20,352 nucleotides of DNA from Coptodactyla brooksi (Eukaryota > Arthropoda > Insecta > Coleoptera > Scarabaeidae): NCBI GenBank assembly GCA_033557675.1, contig JAWQRM010000703.1:1-20352 (forward strand), given 5' to 3'. The notes under the pieces were generated by a model, which was not told the origin of the DNA, made no database searches, and saw nothing but the letters and a program-made list of their open reading frames with translations. Position 1 is the stretch's first letter. Each line of letters opens with the position of its first letter. The position numbers and the translations under genes were made by a program. Shown piece after piece: positions 1 to 10,384 of this stretch.

Positions 1-175
1 ATATATTAGTATACACGCATCGACATGCCGAAATATGCACAGACTTGCATATTCAACCAGTGTGAATGCATCATCTTGTTGGTCGCTATAGAGCTATAAC
101 ACACTTGTAGTATTGATAGAAATAAGGTTAAAAATAAAATTACATGAAGTCAAATAAATCTAATTAGTTTTGGTT

Positions 176-387
176 CACAATGACCCGAGGGTGACATACG
201 TAACAATGTTACGTATGTCAAAAATTTTAATTATAATTTCTTGTAAAAACTATTTGGCAATATTATACTTTACGCACTAGCAAACAAAGTCACAAAATCT
301 TGGAAACAAATAATGATAGATGACAAAGTTACAGAACTTGAAAATCCGTTTCGGATCATATTGACCCGAGGAGCACAGCAGGGTTAA
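176..387. mobile_element. Possible right end of a TTAA-specific (piggyBac-like) element
   Basis: The stretch ends in AGCACAGCAGGG followed by TTAA at 384-387. Read inward on the minus strand this is CCCTGCTGTGCTCCTCGGGT, like ends of piggyBac-type elements (CCC start, TTAA target, CGGGTCA repeats). TGACCCGAGG occurs twice, at 181-190 and 362-371. The other end and any transposase lie outside the window, so the call is tentative. Confidence 0.35.
192..220. repeat. 13-bp perfect inverted repeat with 3-base loop
   Basis: TGACATACGTAAC (192-204) and GTTACGTATGTCA (208-220) pair perfectly around AAT. It lies inside the putative piggyBac-like end, directly after one TGACCCGAGG copy. Confidence 0.85.
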
Positions 388-551
388 TATAAGGTATCAG
401 CAGTGTATTTTTAGAGATTGGTCTCTTCAATACCTCGTATCAATATTATACAAACAATTTTACTTTTAAAATCTGTTTAAAATTTTGGGTTAAGTCTAAA
501 AGGACAGTATGTTTTAAAATCAGTAGTTCTCGAATTATGATTTGTTTAATC

Positions 552-3081
552 CATAGGTTCTCAAACTTATGTCGCCCACCGCCCACTTTGAAAATAATTT
601 TTTTTCTAGAGCCCCCCAATTTTTTTTTACTTACCATCCGTAGCGCATCTGAAACGGCTATTGCCACTATTATTTTTAAACGTGCATTATTTATAATAGG
701 ATATGGCCCTCTATTTCTGAGTTTAAAGATGAATGTTTTAATGAGAGCAATTAAAACGCATACGTAATTATATTGGCAAGTATTTTTATTAACACTAAAA
801 ATACATCCAATTTAAAAGTTGTCTAATGTGAAGGACGAATCTAATGCATTTTAAGGTGTTTGTTAATATCAGGTTCGAATTTACTTATAAACAGCCGTAA
901 GTCGCTGCTCAGTAACGTGGAGCCGATTTCTTTTTTTAGTTACCAACGTTGCCACAGTACTAAATCCACGTTTAGATAAATAGGACGATGGGAATGCTAT
1001 CAGAAATCGTTGAACAGTCGACCTTAATCCTGGGTACACTTGCAAGATCGGCTTCTGCAGCCAAAATTCTTGCTACCCATTCTTAAATTTAATTTTTAAT
1101 TCCTCATTTGTTGTCAATTCTATAAGTTGTTCTAACTGGGATGATCCTGCTGTGTTGACATTTGAAAACCCGGTCTGATATGGCCATATTTAAAATGTCC
1201 TATTGTCGTTCCTTGAAATCGCCGTAGATGTTTTCCAAGTGTTGACAATAAACAAGCAAGTCATCGTTGTTGAATGATACTGCTGAAAAATTAGGGAAGT
1301 TATTAAATTCCCCAAAATTCTAATATTTATTTTGTATAACATCAGTTTGGCTACGAAAACAGCCACGGTATTTTTTGTCTTAATCAAGTTTAAATCGTCG
1401 CCTTGAAGCTGGAGAGTCATATCATTAAACAATTTATACAGGTCTGTCAAGTACGCAATGTCATTTTTTGATGAGATGAGGTTGTCGCGCAATTCTGTGT
1501 CTTTGTTTTCTAGGAACTCTATCACAGACCCAAACAGATTATAAAATCGAGTCAAAGTATCTTTTGACAGTTAGCGCACCTCTGTATGAAGCAGCAATCA
1601 GTTGAAATCTTCATCATCGGCAATACAAAGCTGACTAAATAGTCTGTTATTCAGTGAATTACTTCGAATTTTATTAACTGCTCTGATAACATATTGCAGT
1701 TATGTATGAAGGTGTTCACTCAGATTTTTCTTTAGAAATAAAACGTTATTTTTTAAGCGCGCTATGAAGCTTTTGTGATGCCCTGTCACAAAATGCCCTG
1801 CCAGAGCGCCATCCGTAGCAGCTGACACAATATTATTCAAAGGAATTTCCTTTTCATCACAAAACTTTTCCAGTGTATGGTTTATAATATGGCTTCTCCT
1901 TTTGCATCTGTTTCTAAATTTGGGGCAAACATTAGTTCTTGACGTATTTTTTCATCTTTGATAAACATCACGTATGACAACAACAATGCTTCATTGGTTT
2001 ACCAACCAATAATGCATTGTTGTGGACTGATGATGTGGACTGATCCGACTGAATTGAAAATTGACAAGTCTACAGATGATTGCACAATGATTCTTCAATG
2101 TTTTCCGCCATTTCATCAATTCGTCTTTGCACAGAACTATTGCTCAAAGGAATTTTTCGGATAATATCTGCCACTGGTATGGAGCACAGTGATTATTACT
2201 TCTTTTACTGCCGTTAAAATTAAATCTTCCCTAATAGTATGTGGTTTACCTGTTTTAGCAATCAACAATGAGATATTGTAGGAAGGTCGAAGTCGGTCAT
2301 CGTCTCACTTAGAGGCTGATGAAAAAAGTTTTGATATATTTTAATGTTATTTTAAAGTTCGTACTTCTTTTTCATGTCTTGAAAATAGGTCACATCTTTG
2401 TCTTTCTCATCTGGGTGCATTTTATTAAAATGATCTTGAACGCTAGAAGGCTTAATCGTTTCATTTGAAAATGTTTTTTGATAAATAAGGCACATTAGCG
2501 ATGATGGATTTTCGATAAATCCATACTTACCGCGAAATATATTTCGCACTATATTACCGTCTCACAGATACGTGAGTAAAAAATTTACTTTCAAAAATCT
2601 GCTATTAATTGCGTGCAATACTGCTAATGAAACTGAAATGAACAATCACTGCTTTTATATAGGCTGAAGACATATAACACGCATCGACAGGAATAAGATA
2701 AACATGCAATGACTCGTTTGTAACACCCGGCCCGGAAGTTAAGCACAGGCGGGGGCAAGGGCGATGCGGGAGAATAGTGCGGGTCGGAGGCTGCGAGGCT
2801 CAGTCCTGACGACGCATGCATGCGCGCTCGCTGCCACCCCACTGCCCCCGAATTTGTAGACCCTGAGCGATGACAATACATACAATAATAAAAAAATAAA
2901 CTAATGTTACCATTTATTTTACTACGTGGTTGGCGTGTTTATTTAGTCTTTTTTTAAACTATATTTCTTTAATCTGCTCTTGCCCCCTTAGTACCACCTT
3001 AACGCCCCCTAATTTTCTTTGAGCTTGCTATTGCCTCCCTGAAAGCCCCAGGGGGCAACCAGGGGGCGTCATCGCCCACTG
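552..3081 (-). mobile_element. hAT transposon of the ZBED5-like group, degraded
   Basis: The interior encodes a broken hAT transposase from BED finger to C-terminal dimerisation region. The proposed ends are, on plus, CATAGGTTCTCAAACTTATG (552 onward) and, on minus from 3081, CAGTGGGCGATGACGCCCCC. Both are followed inward by CGCCC/GCCCC-rich sequence typical of this group, and the first resembles the common hAT start CAGTGGTTCTCAA. The ends match each other poorly and no 8-bp target duplication was found (544-551 against 3082-3089), so the borders are approximate. The GC-rich leader at about 2725-2860 lies upstream of the coding part. Confidence 0.7.
823..2549 (-). pseudogene. hAT (ZBED5-like) transposase, broken
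   Basis: On the minus strand a BED-type finger comes first (2352-2549): GFIENPSSLMCLIYQKTFSN with HFNKMH. The His pair is kept, but the second zinc Cys has become Tyr (CLIY for CLIC). Next are IAKTGKPHTIREDLIL, KIPLSNSSVQRRIDEMAENI, an ATDGALAGH segment near 1810, and LLHTEVR-stop-LSK, where the usual Trp codon is a TAA at 1571-1573. DIAYLTDLYKLFNDMTLQLQ follows, then the hAT C-terminal motif FPSSYLSKRGFSTVATLVTK (about 930-1010), which mediates dimerisation. After a frameshift near 890, FEPDINKHLKMH leads to the family-typical PSH end at 823-825. Multiple stops and shifts make it inactive. Confidence 0.85.
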
Positions 3082-3409
3082 GTTGTTTTTTTCGTGTAGA
3101 AAAAATGTTTCAATAAAATGTACATCGCATGGCAATACAAGTTTCAATTTTAAATTATTTTAGAATATACAGCACGCCCCGTCTATTTTAATATAAAGCT
3201 ATTTCTAATTTGATCTTTAGAAATGTTATTTGATTGCCATAATTTTCATGAAGTCAATTTACATCAATGGGAAAGGTACAAAACTTAAAATATAAGGTTA
3301 CTATATCAAATAAAAATAAATATCTTGCATTGTACATTATTACAAAATACTAACAAGTCGAACTTTAATTTTCTTTCATTGATTCATAACGATTGGTTTT
3401 CGAAATTTC

Positions 3410-3423
3410 GCGTTACGTAACGC
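3410..3423. repeat. 14-bp perfect palindrome GCGTTACGTAACGC
   Basis: Fully self-complementary with two internal CpGs, in AT-rich surroundings. A related CGTTACGT occurs at 3501-3508. It may be the end of an unrecognised element. Confidence 0.5.
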
Positions 3424-3489
3424 CCAAAATACATAAACCGGGTGATAATAAAAGAAAAAAGTGAGATTCTACTTTCTCCATTTCTTCAT

Positions 3490-3720
3490 CCTTGCGTTGC
3501 CGTTACGTGCCCATACTTCGTATGGTAATGTCACAATCGGCAAAAAGTAGGATACCCAACGAAAGTGAGATCGCTTCGCGTGGTCGAACTGGTACGCTGG
3601 TTTCATTCATTACGGACATTTCTCTTTCTGCGCCACAACTGTTACTCTCCTCCAGTATGGCATTCCGGCCTTAAGTAAAAGCGAATCTTGCCTGTTGCGA
3701 GCAAGGAGAACACTTGCAAT
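3490..3720. other. Less AT-rich patch, unidentified, possibly repeat-derived
   Basis: Both strands are open here: a 60-codon plus-strand frame (3492-3674) and a 56-codon minus-strand frame (stop at 3503-3505). The minus frame, with VMNETSVPVRPREAISLSLG, has a more even amino-acid mix. Neither matches a family I can name. The 14-bp palindrome at 3410-3423 lies just to the left. It could be a fragment of a transposable element. Confidence 0.2.
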
Positions 3721-3724
3721 TTCT

Positions 3725-5607
3725 AGCATTTGTCGTTAAGTAGATACTTGCGTCATAGGTGAGGGGTTTTCACCTTTATGCGCTAAGAATTATGTGTTGT
3801 GATTGAACTGAATTATGGATTGAGATTTTTCACATTACGGTTTAAGCGTTTTGTGACAACGGTTCTAAATTCACATCAAAATGTTTGCCTGTTTTCTTGG
3901 GACATGAAGAATAAGGAAATTAAATAAGTACACCGAATTTTTAAAGTAAGTACCTTTAATGTAAATGAATATTTCCTGATTTAATCAAAAGATACCAATC
4001 AGGTAGTTTAATAAATTTATAAAACGTTTCGATAATATTTTAGATAGAAGTTGATGAAAATTTTGTTTTAAAATTGAAGCTTTGATTGGAAAGCAAAAAA
4101 CTATTCAAAAACGTTTATCGTTATAAGTTAAAACTGCGTAAGGAGCACACTGCACTACTCGATTTACGGAATGTTGCTAAAAGATGAGAGAGTAACAAGA
4201 TTACATTTTTCTAACTTGAGTAGCTGATTACCTAATATCATGCGAATTTACTTCAACTCGCATTCATGGAATTATTTCTGTTGTTCCCTTTTCAATAAAT
4301 ACACAACTCCAGCTACGGATAGAAGTTCTATGACATCAATTTTATTGCTTACTGTTCCCAAAGAATGTTGAATTATATTATCTACATCAATTTAAGAGAG
4401 TATAATTTAATTTAGCGCAGGGTTGCTCATTATAACTTCTCTTAATTTCTTTTAGCGACAAAGAATGTACTATTCTTAATTTTATGCCTTAGGATATCTT
4501 CATTGGCCTTTACAGTAAACTGATTACTTAAACAGACCTCATAAATAAAAATCTAAACTGCTTCAATCTGATCTTCGAGGTGGCCCTGCAACCGGACCGT
4601 TGCTTTCCTACCGATTTATCCTCAAAAGATAACCGGCCAGACACAAACAGAGAAGACTTGTTAGCCAATGCCCTACTCAGTGGTGTGCGTTTAAAAGCTG
4701 CAATTACGGAAAATTATAAATGCAATTTTTATTTAAGGTTTCCAAATTTTTCTACTCGAAAAACATTTCTCCAATTATGGTAATAGAAAATTAACAAATT
4801 TTGTAATACTTAAGAATTTCTTCCACTATTACCTAAGATGCAAATCAATCACCCACGAATTAAAAATTAGTTTGAAGTGAAATAGATATTTCCTGTTCGT
4901 TGGAAGGAAATTCTAGTTCGGATTAAAATTTTTATCTCGTTAATCTGGGTTACAAATTGATCGCTTATGAATAAAAAAATTAATTTACTAGAAAATAAAA
5001 ATCCTATGTTAATTTTTAAACAAAATGTCTCTGATTGCAGATATGAATTGCAGTTAAATTAATAAATTATAAACGCTATGGTTTGAGATCTGATTTTTTT
5101 TATATTTCAAGACGATCTTTCGATTCAATCAAATTACAAATCAATGGCTTCTGAATTAGAGATTTTTTAATTTGAAAATATTGCTATATATATAATTGGG
5201 AATATACATTTTTTACTATTTAACGGGGTATTTTTTCGCCTACTAAAAAAATTTACAGAAATTGCAAGTAGTCATTAAACACGCACGCCACTGAACAGCA
5301 CGTTTAAAATGTTTGGAGGTGCGCTAAATTCCTATAAAATACTACTAATTCATGTAGTTATTCATAACCATTAAATAATAATTCATTGCACCATAATATT
5401 GGATTCTGAAAGAAGGTTTTTCTGGTTATGAACTAAATTCTATCCAATTACCTATTCTTTGGTTTACGTATGGAAATTAAACAATAAAAAGTTGTCAATA
5501 ATAATTCTGTAACAAAACATCTGCTTCTATGGAAAAAGAATGGTTGAACATAAGCAACTGTGGGGAACCTTATTACTTTTGAACAATATTGTCACAATCG
5601 TAAAACG
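3725..5607. other. AT-rich DNA without recognised genes
   Basis: No family motif, transposon end or RNA gene was recognised. The 67-codon frame at 4580-4783 has no ATG start, no recognisable domain and AT-driven composition in its second half, so I do not call it. Confidence 0.5.
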
Positions 5608-5692
5608 TACAAAGTATAACAATTTTTAGATAGGTTTTAGATATACAAAAAAAAACACGTTGAATTATGTTTAAAAGTTATTTTTTATTCAA

Positions 5693-5756
5693 AATACTTA
5701 ACTCAATACATTTAACTCAGTACACTTAACTCAATACACTTAACTCAATACACTTT
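5693..5756. repeat. 14-bp tandem repeat inside mariner copy A
   Basis: The unit AATACACTTAACTC is present in about four and a half copies: one short by two bases (5693-5704), then 5705-5718, 5719-5732 and 5733-5746, then a partial unit from 5747. Copy B has only one unit-like stretch at the matching place. The array therefore expanded within copy A next to its deletion. Confidence 0.85.
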
Positions 5757-6364
5757 CTAGCACGATGAACCAATACATGCATAGATGGTCAATGACACAG
5801 ATATTCTTCTTAGTTAAAAATTCACGAACTTTTAACGTCTTATGTAGTGGTGTATTATCATGCAATAAAAACAGCTGTTTTCCTGCTGGATATTCGGACT
5901 TAACGCGTACAGTTCTTGACCACAAACTATGTAAAACTGCTAAATAATATTCTCGATTGATAGTTTTACCTTGTGGAACAAATACCTTGTGGACAACTCT
6001 TAGTGAATCATGAAAAGTAATCAACATTGTCTTGATTCCTGACTTCTGAAAACGCAGTGTTTGTTTATTTTGACTCGTTTTTCGACTCCCATTCTGCAGA
6101 TTGACGCTTAGTTTCTGGATCATATTTAAAGTACCATGTTTCATCACCAGTTATGATCGAATCAACAAGGTCTGGATCATTTTCAGCAGTTTTAATGAGG
6201 TCTTTACGATGCTCTACACGAGCAATTTTTTGGTCGTCATTTAAAGCATGTGGAACAAAACATGCACATACAATCATCACCATACACTTTTTTCATCGAT
6301 TCGTAAGTTTCAGCACATTTTTTCCCAGTTTAAAACACAATTTAATATTTGCTCTTTGTTCCAT
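5740..6364 (-). pseudogene. Mariner transposase remnant (copy A)
   Basis: Minus-strand reading starts at an intact ATG (6362-6364) with MEQRANIKLCFKLGK. After GDDCM a deletion of roughly 120 nt removes much of the helix-turn-helix relative to copy B, and the frame resumes at FVPHALNDDQK. SIITGDETWYFKYDPETKRQ carries the first catalytic Asp; a frameshift near 6065 follows. QKSGIKTMLITFHDS, VHKVFVPQGKTINREYYLAV and LLHDNTPLHK (second Asp) are then readable. At ICVIDHL, where DHPPYSPD with the third Asp should come, the sequence departs from the family and runs into a short tandem repeat. The transposase is inactive. Confidence 0.85.
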
Positions 6365-7690
6365 TATGTTTTTATGACATCAACACGATTTTCACCGGCA
6401 TTCAAATGGCTGTAACTTTGTAACCTGTCATCCGATTAGTATGAAAGAGCTTACGAAAGAGGTGACAACATATACGTTCGATTAGAACTCTCGTTATTTA
6501 ATTGTCATACTGTGTAGTTGCATACAATTTATATATAGATACAAAGATTGACTGAAATTAACTATGTTCTTATACTTATATTCTAAATGATTGCAAATAG
6601 TCAATGCAATATGCTTTACGATATTATATACTAAATGCAATACGAATTAGCAAAAATAAATAATAATCTAATTATAATTCGCGCCTTGTTTCATTTATTC
6701 ATAAAAATCACACTGAATTAAGAAAAGAATTTGACAAGTGGTACGTTTTTGGATCTCACATTAATTTGCAATTTCAAACTTCGTGTTAAACTTTCTAACA
6801 ATAATATAAGGATTATATAAACAATTATGTATTAGGGGTATAGAAAGATACTGTTGTTTTTCTAATGTCAAAAACAGTACCATTGACAACAGTTTAACAG
6901 AATGTAACCTATAGTATAGTGAGTTATTGATATTCAGTGCGCTTATTGTTAAATGATGAAAAAGGTAGGTGAGCACTACAAAATGGAACAGCAATGTGCA
7001 TGTAAATAAGGTCCCTATCAGACATTTCATGCTTTTTTAGTTTCGAAAGCATGACAATAGCACTGATACAATATTCACGACGATATAAAGTCCGGAAAGT
7101 TTACTGAATTTGATAAGGATTTATTGGCAGAAATTTAATGTCATTTTATTTTGAAAGCAGGTACGGGAAGCGTAAGTTAAGCACATGTGGACACCTTTAA
7201 GTGTCAGGCATATGATTTATTTTATCAATTCTTCTCACGGCTTCTATCTACTAGTTCAGTTGTGAGAAATTAAAATAAATATTTGGTTTTATAACGCGAA
7301 GGACTGACGCTTGCCTTGCTGCATAACGTATAAGAATCATATCATCGTATCAAAATTTGAATATCAGGACCGAAGTAGGGAAAGTTTTCTTAAGGTAAAA
7401 GCTTGATGGGTAAAGACTTATGGAACAAACATCCAGGTCCACATTAAGAAAAGCAAAGTTATTGGTGTTGTCGAGGAATTGAAAGACCGTATAAAAATTT
7501 CATTTGCACCATTTTATCCGGGATTAAAAGTGTCAATGTAAAAGTAATTTCTGTTTTGATGCTGTCTTTAACAAGAAATTCTATTAGACTGATACTGGTT
7601 ACCACAGCTGATCTAAGTAAGAGCTGGTGCCTTCTCTCATAACAGGCTGAATTGAACGTTTTTAAAAACCACTGCTAATATCATTAAATC

Positions 7691-7729
7691 CAACATCTAG
7701 AGAAAACATAGTGATTTCTCTAGACGTTG
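7691..7729. repeat. Inverted repeat, 15-bp arms with one mismatch
   Basis: The inner ten bases TCTAGAGAAA (7696-7705) pair perfectly with TTTCTCTAGA (7715-7724). After one mismatch, CAAC pairs with GTTG. The loop is nine bases. No transposon ends or coding sequence adjoin it. Confidence 0.65.
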
Positions 7730-8333
7730 ACTAACAATGACTTCATTCACTGACAATAGGCAATCTATCTGAGCTTTACAAAGATATCGTGCTCATCTCG
7801 GCTACTAATGGAATGCCACTATACCCTAACAGAGGTAGTTCCTAAGAGTAAAGTTACCCTCTGTTGCAGTAAAGGGCATGGTAACAGGTACTTTAGCAGG
7901 TTAGCCCATAAAGCAACTGGGCGTGTGCCCTGTTCATCCGAGGTTTTTATAAACCTCGCAAATATTATACTAATAAAACTGGCACAGGATCCATACAAAA
8001 TTCTTGGACGATTGGAATAATCATCTAAGAATTATAAAATGTTTTTGATACATCGACCATCTTTAAATATACTTTAGCTTACACGTCATCAAGCATTAAG
8101 GAAATTAAAAACCAATGCAGAGCAATAGCAAATAAAGTGGCATATGCATGTGTGGAAACAAGGCCGTTTATTTCGGTCAAGTTGTACAATTTTATACTCG
8201 CTGAGTCGGTATAATCCGTATTTATAAAACAATTGATTGCTATCGAGGAAGCCCTGGGCTCAAATTTATAAACAAAAATCTGGCGTGCGTTCCCGCAAGT
8301 AGGTTAAGCAAATCTCGTGTGTAATGAATTGAG

Positions 8334-8344
8334 TGACCTACTTT
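8334..8344 (-). promoter_or_regulatory. RORE-type site, minus strand
   Basis: The reverse complement reads AAAGTAGGTCA, a full match to WAWNTRGGTCA and the same eleven bases as the site at 19045-19055. It is about 10.9 kb upstream of the candidate ftz-f1 start. Confidence 0.35.
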
Positions 8345-8681
8345 TCGTACCTAAATGCCTCGCCTGTGCCTCTGCCTACTAGCCCAGTTCAAGTTATTGC
8401 TGCTCCTGGAGCGACATTAGAGCGCGTGTTATTAACGTAACCGTTCTAAAAAAAGTCGCCAGAAAGTTATTACAGGAGGAGGCGGGCCTTATATTCGTAA
8501 TCTGTATGAACAGCTGATGAAGATTCCTGTGGCGCCAAATATATAGTCGGTTTATCGATGATTAAAATTGTTGCGAACGTTGTTTAAATCTGCTGGAAGC
8601 ATTAAATCCTAAAAATTCAAATTATTAACCTTTCGGTGCTTTGCACGCGAATACTTCTCAATTAATTTTTTCCTTTCGTGC

Positions 8682-8690
8682 TCAAGGCCA
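8682..8690 (+). promoter_or_regulatory. FTZ-F1-type monomer site TCAAGGCCA
   Basis: This is a full match to YCAAGGYCR. Roughly one such match is expected by chance in this window, so the support comes only from the neighbouring RORE and the island setting. Confidence 0.25.
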
Positions 8691-9420
8691 ATTGACTCGC
8701 ATGTGCTTTTTAAAGAGGAAAGCGCTCTACACTCCTTGAATCGCCTGGTTAAATCACGCACCAATCAATACGTGAACTTTTTTTTGCGAAGAAAAAATGA
8801 TAGTTATAAATGTATGATTGCTAATTCAAACATCCATATCTTAATGCGAATTCAACCCAGTTCACAGTTGGTGAAGTTGTGGATTTGGAACTTTTGGTTT
8901 TATAACAAAGTTAAACAACTGTCACCACTTTAGCAGCATAGGGAGCGGCGAGAGACAAAGGTCTTTCGCTTTATGTCTTATTAATTGCTTTATAACTGAG
9001 TTGGAATATTTTAAAATATATTTTACAGAATAACTTAACAAGCAAGTAGTAGATGAATGCTACAAATATGTTTGTATCTCATCAAATAAAACAATTTCCG
9101 GTCTGTCTCGTTTAAAGCGTGGGAAGAATGCTAGTTATTACGAACATTATTGTTGCCTTGCTATAACAAACCTTAAATCCCAAGCGAAGAAAGTACAAGT
9201 TAATTCTTTATTAAAAATCAATTAATTACTTAACTTCATATCTTTCCGAAATACCCACTGAGTGATAGCAAATTCATTTGTACAACAAATGTCTTTCAAT
9301 ACAGTACCTTCTTCAGCTTTTTCAGACATTAATGCTTTAGGAAAACTCGTAAATTACTATGCTGTTAAGTAATTTAATGGGTGGTTTAGGAAGCGTGTTC
9401 ATAATCTCCTCAAATACTGC

Positions 9421-10384
9421 TACACAGTATGACAATTAAATAACGAGGATTTTAATTTAAATCATAGAACACGTAGCACCATCTATCATATATATTCTTG
9501 GAACGATACAAGTCACCTCTTTCGAACGCACCCAAGTTCATGCTAATCGAATAACAGGTTACAAAGTTAAAGCCATTTGAATGACGGTAAAAATTGTGTT
9601 GATGTCGTGAAAACATACTGGAACAAAGAGAAAATATTAAATTTTATTTTAAATTGGGAAGAAAATGTGCTGAGATTTACGAATTGATGAAAAAGTGCAT
9701 GGTGATGATTGTATGCCTAAAGCTACAGTTTATGAGTGGTTGAATCGTTTTGGTCTGAATGTTGGCTGAAGAATTAAAAACAAATAGAGAAACTGTTCGT
9801 CAAATTTTGACTCGGTTTGGGAAAAAAAGTTTGTGCGCACTTCGTTCCACATATGTACTTTAAATGACGACTAAAAAATGCTCGTGTAGAGCATTGTAAA
9901 GATCTCATTAAAACTGCTGAAAATTATCCAGATTTTCTTGATCATAACTGGTGATGAAACATGGTGTTATAAATATGATCCAGAAACTAAGCATCAATCT
10001 GCAAAACCAAAGTCGAAAGATGAGCCAAAACCAAAAAAAGAATGAATTTTTAGAAGTCAAGAATCAAGACAATGTTGATTACTTTTTATGACTCACAGCG
10101 GATTGTCCACAAGGAATTTGTTCCACTAGATAACGCTGTCGATCGAGAATATTATTTAGCAGTTCTACATCGACATCGTTTGTGGTCATGAATTGTACGT
10201 GTTAAGCCTAAATATTAGCAGAAAAACACTAGCTGTTTCTATTGCATGATAATGCACCACCACGTAAGATTAAGAAATATCTGAGTTAAATGGAACCTAT
10301 TTTGAATAAAATATAACTTTTAAACATAATTCAATGTATGTTTTTTGTATGTCTAAAAATTCTCGTTATGTAATTGTATTTGTA
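9421..10384 (+). mobile_element. Mariner-family transposon copy B, internally deleted
   Basis: The element is flanked by TA (9421-9422 and 10383-10384). Its left end CACAGTATGACAATTAAATA and the reverse complement of its right end share the subterminal CAATTA-ATAACGAG block with one mismatch. Its 5' part aligns with the reverse complement of copy A (5608-6516), from the TIR through the untranslated leader into the transposase. At about 964 bp it is shorter than the usual 1.25-1.3 kb, because the C-terminal part of the transposase is missing. Confidence 0.85.
9618..10290 (+). pseudogene. Mariner transposase remnant (copy B)
   Basis: By comparison with copy A, the start codon has become CTG (9618-9620) ahead of EQRENIKFYFKLGK. 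The helix-turn-helix part is readable in pieces (GDDCMPKATVYEWLNRF region). TGDETW with the first catalytic Asp is near 9950, followed by YDPETKHQSAK, then VHKEFVPLDNAVDREYYLAV and LLHDNAP with the second Asp near 10240. The sequence then jumps to the 3' untranslated region, so the third catalytic Asp (DHPPYSPD region) is lost. Many frameshifts and stops are present. The enzyme would have cut and pasted its own element at TA sites; this copy cannot. Confidence 0.85.

Larger units (their letters stand above)
5608..6516 (-). mobile_element. Mariner-family transposon copy A, internally deleted
   Basis: TA flanks both ends (5608-5609 and 6515-6516). The outer 15 bases at the two ends (CAAAGTATAACAATT and, in reverse complement, CACAGTATGACAATT) differ at two positions. 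Copy A belongs to the same family as copy B, with matching TIR, leader and transposase, but lies in the opposite orientation about 2.9 kb away. It is about 909 bp, short for a mariner, and has its own deletions, so the two copies decayed separately. Confidence 0.85.
8280..8700. promoter_or_regulatory. Candidate regulatory island with nuclear-receptor half-sites
   Basis: Base composition is more even here than in the flanks, and there is no long ORF or transposon motif. A minus-strand RORE (AAAGTAGGTCA, reverse complement of 8334-8344) is identical to the one near the ftz-f1 promoter. A weaker forward copy, AAGTAGGTTA, lies about 30 bp upstream of it and faces it. A perfect FTZ-F1-type site TCAAGGCCA is at 8682-8690. 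The island could be a distant enhancer of ftz-f1, or simply unrelated unique sequence. Confidence 0.3.
6517..9420. other. Long stretch without recognised genes between the mariner copies
   Basis: Most of the stretch is AT-rich with short chance ORFs. It holds a 15-bp imperfect inverted repeat at 7691-7729 and a less AT-rich island at about 8280-8700 with nuclear-receptor-type sites, both listed separately. I see no protein family, tRNA or transposon end in the rest. Confidence 0.5.

Noticed and set aside
2382..2392. AAAATAGGTCA, a full RORE match.
   Set aside because: It falls inside the reading frame of the hAT transposase, so it is best explained as coding sequence matching by chance.
2724..2742. 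CCGGAAGTTAAGCA resembles the conserved internal region of 5S rRNA.
   Set aside because: The match does not extend on either side and the 5S stems are absent. It lies in the GC-rich leader of the hAT element.
6761..7030. 89-codon minus-strand ORF rich in Leu and Ile.
   Set aside because: AT-driven composition, no recognisable domain, and similar frames occur at random across the window.
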